From Streptomyces sp. WAC08241 (GTDB lineage Bacteria > Actinomycetota > Actinomycetes > Streptomycetales > Streptomycetaceae), in assembly GCA_007858575.1 (NCBI GenBank), contig CP042279.1:3784501-3848500 (forward strand): 64,000 nt of DNA, read 5' to 3'. Under the pieces are notes generated by a model. The model was not told the origin of the DNA. It ran no database searches and saw only the letters and a list, made by a program, of their open reading frames with translations. The position numbers and the translations under genes are program-made. Shown in pieces: positions 58,272 to 64,000 of the stretch. Position 1 is the first letter of the stretch, and the number at the start of each line of letters is the position of its first letter.

Positions 58272-58360
58272 GTGACTCTCCTCGGGGCGGCAGTGGCCCC
58301 AGTATCGAAGAGCGGGAGGAACCGGGCATCGCGGGCGGTCCGGAGGGATGAAGCGGGACG

Positions 58361-58398
58361 AAGGGGCCCGGGGCGGTTTCCGCCGCCCCGGGCCCCTT
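58361..58398. terminator. Terminator between ffh and ftsH
   Basis: Perfect 16-bp stem AAGGGGCCCGGGGCGG / CCGCCCCGGGCCCCTT with a 6-base loop, 14 bases after the ffh stop. Confidence 0.85.
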
Positions 58399-58411
58399 CT
58401 CGTACGGGCCG

Positions 58412-59958
58412 TCAGCCCATGAACTTCTTGAACTCGTCCGGCAGCTCGAAGTCCTTCGGGCTCTGGCCGCCCGCCGGCAGGCCGAAGGCGCCGCCCTGCT
58501 GCGCCTGCTCGCGGCGCTCGGCGGCGGCCTGCTCCTCGGCCTTCCGCTTCATCGGGTTGCCGCTCTTGCGCTTGCCCTTGGCCTGCTTGACCTGCTTCTT
58601 CTGCCGGCCGGGACCGCCGCCCATGCCGGGGATGCCGGGCATGCCCGGGAGGCCGCCGCCCTGGGCCATGCGGGACATCATCTTGCGGGCCTCGAAGAAC
58701 CGCTCGACCAGGCCCTTGACCGCGCTGACCTCGACGCCGGAGCCCTTGGCGATGCGGGCGCGGCGGGAGCCGTTGATGATCGTCGGGTCCTGGCGCTCGC
58801 CGGGGGTCATCGACTTGATGATGGCGGCGGTGCGGTCGACGTCCTTCTCGTCGATGTTGTTGATCTGCTCCTTCATCTGGGCCATGCCCGGGAGCATGCC
58901 GAGGAGCTTCGAGATGGAGCCCATCTTGCGGACCTGCTCCATCTGGGCGAGGAAGTCGTCGAGCGTGAACTCCTGGCCCTTCTTCGACGCGAGCTTCGAG
59001 GCCATCTTGGCGGCTCTTCCTCGTCGAAGGTCTGCTGGGCCTTCTCGATGAGGGAGAGCATGTCGCCCATGCCGAGGATGCGGGACGCCATGCGGTCCGG
59101 GTGGAACGCGTCGAAGTCGTCCAGCTTCTCGCCGTTGGAGGCGAACATGATCTGCTTGCCGGTGACGTGCGCGATGGAGAGCGCGGCACCGCGGGCGTCG
59201 CCGTCGAGCTTGGAGAGCACGACGCCGTCGAAGCCGACGCCGTCGCGGAAGGCCTCGGCGGTGTTGACCGCGTCCTGGCCGATCATGGCGTCGACGACGA
59301 AGAGGATCTCGTCGGGCTGACGGCGTCGCGGATGTCCGCGGCCTGCTGCATCAGCTCCTGGTCGATGCCGAGGCGGCCGGCGGTGTCGACGATGACGACG
59401 TCGTAGAGCTTGGTGCGCGCGTGCTCGATCGAGTCCTTGGCGACCTGGACCGGTCGCCGACGCCGTTGCCCGGCTGGGGGCCGTAGAAGGCCACGCCCGC
59501 GCGGTCGGCGACGACGGAGAGCTGGTTGACGGCGTTGGGGCGCTGGAGGTCGCAGGCGACGAGCAGCGGGGAGTGGCCCTGGCCCTTGAGCCAGAGGCCG
59601 AGCTTTCCGGCGAGGGTGGTCTTACCGGCGCCCTGGAGACCGGCGAGCATGATCACGGTCGGCGCGGTCTTGGCGAACCGGAGGCGGCGGGTCTCGCCGC
59701 CGAGGATGGAGACCAGCTCGTCGTTGACGATCTTGATGACCTGCTGGCTCGGGTTCAGAGCCTTGGAGACCTCGGCCCCGAGGACCGCTCCTTGACGTTC
59801 CGGATGAACTCGCGCACGACCGGCAGGGCGACGTCGGCCTCGAGGAGGGCGATACGGATTTCCCGGGCCGCGCTGTCGATGTCCTGCTCGGAAAGGCGAC
59901 CCTTGCCCCGGAGGTTTTTGAAGGTCGCGCTCAGGCGGTCGGAGAGAGTATCGAACAC
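58412..59958 (-). CDS. ffh: Signal recognition particle protein Ffh
   Basis: GTPase of the SRP. NG domain: LAGLQGAGKTTLAGKLGLWL (G1), DVVIVDTAGRLGIDQELMQQ (G3), LSKLDGDARGAA (TKLD-type G4). M domain: SISKLLGMLPGMAQMKEQIN and IINGSRRARIAKGSG. C-terminus rich in Gly/Lys/Gln, ending PDEFKKFMG. GTG 59958. Shifts near 59787, 59455, 59320, 59015. About 517 residues. Confidence 0.97.
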
Positions 59959-60069
59959 GGCGCTCGTCGGTCCTTGAGGTCGGGGGCGGAGAATCGCCCT
60001 CCAGGGTATCCGGCCCGGCAGGAATCGTCCCCGCCCGCCGGATCGGACGGACGGGGACGCGTTCCCGGG

Positions 60070-62514
60070 TCACCCCAGCGCCGTCTCCAGCGTCCTCGCC
60101 AGGTCCACCGCCTCCTCCGGCGGCAGCAGGAGCCGTCCGGGCGGGTCACGTAGAGGGTGTCGACGGCGTTGGCGCCCAGGGTGGAGACGTGGGCGCTCCT
60201 GACCCGGACCGCCGCCCCTTCCAGGGCGCGGCCGATCCGGTGCAGGAGGCCGGGGGCGTCCTGGGCGCGGACCTCGATGACGGTGGCGAGGCGGGAGTCG
60301 GCGGCGGCGACGGTGACGCGGGGCGGCGGGCGGTGAGGCCCCGGCGCTGGGGTAGGCGGCCTCGCGTTCGGCGAGCCGGGCGGGGATGTCCAGGGAGCCG
60401 TCGAGGGCCCGGACGAGGTCGGCGCGGAGCCGGGCGGCCTCGGGCAGGGAGCCGTACTCGGCGGCGACGCGCCAGTCGAGGACGAGGACGGAGCCGGAGC
60501 CGAGGCCGGTGGGGAGGTCGACGGCCCGCAGGTCGGCGGCGCGGACGGTGAGGCGGTGCAGGGCGAGGACGCCGGCGACGGCGGGCAGGACGCCGGGCTG
60601 GTCGGGCAGGGCGATGACGAGTTCGACGCCGACGGGCTCGGGAGCGGGTTCGCCGGGGTCGGCCGCGTGCCCGTCCCGGGCGTGGAGGGCGAGGACGGGT
60701 TCGCCGGTGCGCAGGGCCTCGATGGCGAGGCGTTCCTGTTCGGCGCTGGGGGCGGCGGCCTCGGGGTCGGGCAGGGGTTCGCTGGCGAGGACGCCCGCGA
60801 CCCGTTTGACCAGGTCGGCAACCAACGAGGCGCGCCAGGAGGACCAGGCGGCGGGGCCGGTGGCGAGGGCGTCGGCCTCGGTGAGGGCGTGCAGGAGCTC
60901 CAGGGTGCCGAGGGTGCCGACGGCGGTGGCGACGGTCTGGACGGTGGCGGGGTCGTCGAGGTCGCGCCGGGTGGCGGTCTCGACGAGGAGCAGGTGGTGG
61001 CGGACGGCGGTGGCGACGGTGGCGGTGTCGGTGCGGTCGAAGCCGACGCGGGCGGCGAGGTCGCGGGCGATGGTCTCGCCGGCGACGGAGTGGTCGCCGG
61101 GCCAGCCCTTGCCGATGTCGTGGAGGAGGGCGGCGACGAGGAGGAGGTCGGGGCGGCCGACGCGGCGGGTGAGCGAGGCGGCGCGGACGGCGGTCTCGAC
61201 GAGGTGGCGGTCGACGGTCCAGGTGTGGACGGGGTTGCGCTGGGGGCGGCAGCGGACGCGTTCCCAGTCGGGGAGCAGCCGGGTGACGATTCCCTCGGCC
61301 TCCAGGGCCTCCCAGACGGGGACGGTGGCCTCGCCGGCGCCGAGGAGGGTGACGAGTTCCTCGCGCGCCTCGGCGGGCCAGGGCACCGGGAGGGGCTTGG
61401 CGGTGGCGGCGAGCCGGCGTACGGCGTGCGGGGAGAGCGGCAGGCCGGACTGGGCGGCCGCGGCGGCGACCCGCAGGGGCAGGACGGGGTCGCGTTCGGG
61501 CCGGGCGGTGCGGGCGAGGACGACCTCGCCGTCCATCTCGACCACGCCCTCGGCGAGCGGGGTGCGCTCGACCGGGGGTTTGGCGCCGGAGCGGCCGCCC
61601 AGGAGGGACCGGAGCCGGGGGCGGGCCGAGCGGGCCTTGAGGACGCGGTTGACCTCGCGCCAGGTGACGTCGGTGGCGTACGAGATGGTCCGGGCGGCCT
61701 CGTACACCTCGCGGAGCAGGGTGTCGGCGTCGAGGAGGCCGAGTTCGGCGGCGACGGCGTCCTGTTCCTGGAGGGCGAGCCGGTCGGTGGCGCGGCCGGT
61801 GGTCAGGTGGAGGGCGTCGCGGGTGTCGAGGAGGCGGCGGCGGGCGCGGTCGAGGCCCTCGCGGGGGCGTCGGCGAGCCAGGAGGCGGCGACGGCGCGGA
61901 GGGCCTGGGCGTCGCGCAGTCCGCCGCGGGCCTCCTTGAGGTCGGGTTCGAGGAGGAACTGGAGCTCGCCCGTGCGTTCGGCGCGTTCGCGGCAGAGTTC
62001 GTCGAGTTCGGGGAGGCGTCGGGGGCCTGGGTTGCGCCAGTCGGCGAGGACGGTGGTGCGCAGGGCGGCGACGAGTTCGGCGTCCCCGGCGAGGGCCGGG
62101 CGTCGAGGAGGCCGAGGTGGACCTTGAGGTCCTCGGCGGCGGTGGTGCGGGCCTCGGCGGGGTGCGGACCGAGTGGTCGAGGGCGAGGCCGAGGTCCCAG
62201 ACGGGATACCAGATCCGGTCGGCGAGGGCGGCGATCGCGGCCTGGTCGGCGGTGCCGTCGTGGAGCAGGAGGATGTCGAGGTCGCTGCGGGGAGAGTTCG
62301 GAGCGGCCGTAGCCGCCGACGGCGACGAGGGCGGTGCTGCGGGCGGCGCGGCGGCGGCGAAGAGGCCGGCCAGCCAGTCGTCGGTGAGGCGGGCGAGGGC
62401 GGTACGGCGCGGCGGCCCGGACCGCTCCTTCTCGTGGAGGAGGAGCAGCCGGGCCGCCGCGTAACCGCCGGGTCCCGCGTCTTCGTTCTGCGTGCTGACT
62501 TCGAGGCTCGTCAC
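60070..62514 (-). CDS. glnD: PII uridylyl/adenylyltransferase GlnD
   Basis: Modifies GlnK under nitrogen change; in Streptomyces GlnD adenylylates rather than uridylylates. Nucleotidyltransferase GYGRSELSPRSDLDILLLHD, HD domain LLVAALLHDIGKGWPGDHSV, and two C-terminal ACT domains (ELVIALPDQPGVLPAVAGVL; VIEVRAQDAPGLLHRIGRAL). GTG 62514 follows GAGGAG. At least five shifts (near 62340, 62165, 61865, 60345, 60130). About 815 residues. Adjacent to glnK and amtB as in S. coelicolor. Confidence 0.95.
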   Translation of the reverse strand: MTSLEVSTQNEDAGPGGYAAARLLLLHEKERSGPPRRTALARLTDDWLAGLFAAAAPPAAPPSSPSAATAAPNSPRSDLDILLLHDGTADQAAIAALADRIWYPVWDLGLALDHSVRTPPRPAPPPPRTSRSTSASSTPGPRRGRRTRRRPAHHRPRRLAQPRPPTPPRTRRTLPRTRRTHGRAPVPPRTRPQGGPRRTARRPGPPRRRRLLARRRPREGLDRARRRLLDTRDALHLTTGRATDRLALQEQDAVAAELGLLDADTLLREVYEAARTISYATDVTWREVNRVLKARSARPRLRSLLGGRSGAKPPVERTPLAEGVVEMDGEVVLARTARPERDPVLPLRVAAAAAQSGLPLSPHAVRRLAATAKPLPVPWPAEAREELVTLLGAGEATVPVWEALEAEGIVTRLLPDWERVRCRPQRNPVHTWTVDRHLVETAVRAASLTRRVGRPDLLLVAALLHDIGKGWPGDHSVAGETIARDLAARVGFDRTDTATVATAVRHHLLLVETATRRDLDDPATVQTVATAVGTLGTLELLHALTEADALATGPAAWSSWRASLVADLVKRVAGVLASEPLPDPEAAAPSAEQERLAIEALRTGEPVLALHARDGHAADPGEPAPEPVGVELVIALPDQPGVLPAVAGVLALHRLTVRAADLRAVDLPTGLGSGSVLVLDWRVAAEYGSLPEAARLRADLVRALDGSLDIPARLAEREAAYPSAGASPPAAPRHRRRRRLPPRHRHRGPRPGRPRPPAPDRPRPGRGGGPGQERPRLHPGRQRRRHPLRDPPGRLLLPPEEAVDLARTLETALG

Positions 62515-62536
62515 CCGGCGGCTCCTCACGTGTTCC

Positions 62537-62875
62537 CTACAGTGCGTCCGGACCGCGCTCGCCGGTGCGGACCCGTACGGCGGTCTCGACCGGCACGCTC
62601 CACACCTTGCCGTCTCCGATCTTGCCGGTTCGGGCGGCCTTGACGACGACGTCGATGAGTTGTTCGGCGTCCTCGTCCTCGACGAGGACCTCGATGCGGA
62701 TCTTGGGGACCAGGTCGACGGTGTACTCGGCGCCCCGGTAGACCTCGGTGTGGCTGCGCTGGCGGCCGTAGCCGCTGGCCTCGGTGACGGTGAGGCCGTG
62801 GACGCCGAACGCCTGGAGGGCCTCCTTGATCTCGTCGAGCCGGTGCGGCTTCACGACCGCGGTGATGAGCTTCAT
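62537..62875 (-). CDS. glnK: PII signal protein GlnK
   Basis: Intact 112 residues, MKLITAVVKPHRLDEIKEAL. T-loop GYGRQRSHTEVYRGAEYTVD has Tyr51, the residue adenylylated by GlnD in Streptomyces. B-loop GKIGDGKVWS. Start overlaps the amtB stop (ATGA). Confidence 0.98.
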   Translation of the reverse strand: MKLITAVVKPHRLDEIKEALQAFGVHGLTVTEASGYGRQRSHTEVYRGAEYTVDLVPKIRIEVLVEDEDAEQLIDVVVKAARTGKIGDGKVWSVPVETAVRVRTGERGPDAL

Positions 62876-64000
62876 GCGTCCACCTTCTTGTTCTGCGTGA
62901 CGGCCGGGGCGGGGGCGGCGGTGGTGCGGGAGGAGGTGCGCCGCCGGCGCCGCTGAAGTCGTACGCGGTCTCGGCGTGCTCGACCTGGTCGATGCCGGAG
63001 ACCTCGTCGTCCTCGCTGACCAGCATTCCGATCGTCTTGTCGACGATCAGGGCGAGGATCGCGGAGGCGATCAGAGAGTAGGCGAGGACCGCGAAGACGC
63101 CGACGGCCTGCTTGCCGAGCTGTTCGAGGCCGCCGCCGTAGAAGAGGCCCTTGGCGTCGGACTGGACGCCGCCGGTGGCGAAGAAGCCGACGAGGAGGGA
63201 GCCGATGACACCGCCGACGAGGTGGACGCCGACGACGTCGAGGGAGTCGTCGTAGCCGAACCTGTACTTGAGGCCGACGGCCAGGGCGCAGAGGAGGCCG
63301 GCGATCGCGCCGACGGCGATGGCGCCGAGGGGCTGACGGAGCCGCCGGCGGGGGTGATGGCGACGAGGCCGGCGACCGCGCCGGAGGCGGCGCCGAGGGT
63401 GGTGAAGGAGCCGTGGCGGATCTTCTCGTACGCGAGCCAGGCGAGCATGGCGGCGGCGGTGGCGACCTGGGTGTTGACGAACATCACGGCGCCGACGCCG
63501 TCGTCGTTGCCGAGCCAGGAGCCGGCGTTGAAGCCGAACCAGCCGAACCAGAGGAGCGCGGCGCCGAGCATGACCAGCGGGAGGCTGTGCGGGCGCATCG
63601 GGTCCTTCTTGAAGCCGACGCGCTTGCCGATGACGAGGATGACGCCGAGGGCGGCGGCGCCGGCGTTGATGTGGACGGCCGTGCCGCCGGCGAAGTCGAT
63701 GACGCCCATCTCGAAGAGCCAGCCGCCGGAGCCCCAGACCCAGTGGGCGACGGGGAAGTACACGACCGTGACCCAGAGGGTGATGAAGAGGCCCAGGCGG
63801 TGAACTTGACGCGGTCGGCGAGGGCGCCGCTGATGAGGGCGGGGGTGATGATCGCGAACATCAACTGGAAGACGGCGAAGACGTAGACCGGGATGGTGTA
63901 GCCGTCCCACAGTTCGGTGATGCCGATGCCGCTGAGGCCGACGTAGTCGGAGGACCAGCCGACGATCGAGCCGACGTCGGTGCCGAAGGCGATGCTGAAG
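62872..64000 (-). CDS. amtB: Ammonium transporter AmtB (5' end outside the window)
   Basis: C-terminal about 375 residues. Helices include FVNTQVATAAAMLAWLAYEK, and the conserved DVVGVHLVGGVIGSLLVGFF carries the second conserved pore His. HWVWGSGGW carries the first. GGVQSDAKGLFYGGG and the cytosolic tail ending VTQNKKVDA. Shifts near 63797, 63333 and 62940. Stop overlaps glnK. The ATG and first helices lie beyond the right edge. Confidence 0.95.

Noticed and set aside
1..64000. Programmed ribosomal frameshifting or recoding as the cause of broken frames
   Set aside because: The breaks are at random positions in homopolymers, hit essential genes several times, and lack shared slippery sites or pseudoknots.

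Overview
The window is a high-GC actinobacterial chromosome segment, almost certainly from a Streptomyces. Evidence: third-position G/C bias throughout, GTG starts, whiG next to a dprA/yifB block, four consecutive type I signal peptidase genes beside rplS, and a gene order that, as I recall it, follows the S. coelicolor core chromosome from amtB-glnK-glnD to the polyamine-utilisation genes. No rRNA, tRNA, CRISPR array, transposase or prophage gene was seen.

Layout. Positions 1-28,230 hold a polyamine/GABA utilisation region: three aldehyde dehydrogenases, two class III aminotransferases (gabT and a divergent one), a complete PotABCD polyamine transporter in one operon with a PuuB-like FAD amine oxidase, a second orphan PotD-like lipoprotein, and a divergent Lrp/AsnC regulator. 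Between them sit a DMT exporter, a PucR-type regulator, a membrane P-loop-like protein, a PAP2 phosphatase, a secreted GH18 chitinase with DasR-type operator repeats, a primase/polymerase-like protein, a NADAR protein, a DUF4190 protein, a COG1816 deaminase, a glycerophosphodiesterase and a DUF574 methyltransferase. Positions 28,441-35,047 hold an ABC efflux pair, a RibD-like reductase and a thiamine ABC transporter (thiBPQ) behind a TPP riboswitch.

Positions 35,101-41,516 are core genes: rlmN, cdsA, frr, pyrH, tsf and rpsB on the minus strand, with an M23 peptidase on the plus strand. Positions 41,602-47,135 carry a TetR regulator, whiG, dprA, yifB, yraN and a DUF2469 gene. Positions 47,193-54,218 carry a Nudix gene, sipZ/Y/X/W, rplS, trmD, rimM, khpA and rpsP. 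Positions 54,373-64,000 carry a SprT-like metalloprotein, a methyltransferase, a 16-bp tandem repeat, an FtsH-type protease, ffh, glnD, glnK and a partial amtB.

Sequence quality matters for every entry. Most long genes, including essential ones (ffh, pyrH, tsf, frr, cdsA, trmD, rpsP), are interrupted by one or more single-base deletions, nearly always in short C/G (sometimes A) runs. I read these as homopolymer errors of an unpolished long-read assembly, not biology, so the CDS coordinates span the whole reconstructed gene and frameshifts are noted per gene. Three in-frame stop codons also interrupt otherwise homologous reading frames: two lie in CTAGG, where CCAGG would restore a sensible codon, and the third would revert to CCAGG if the lost codon was Trp.
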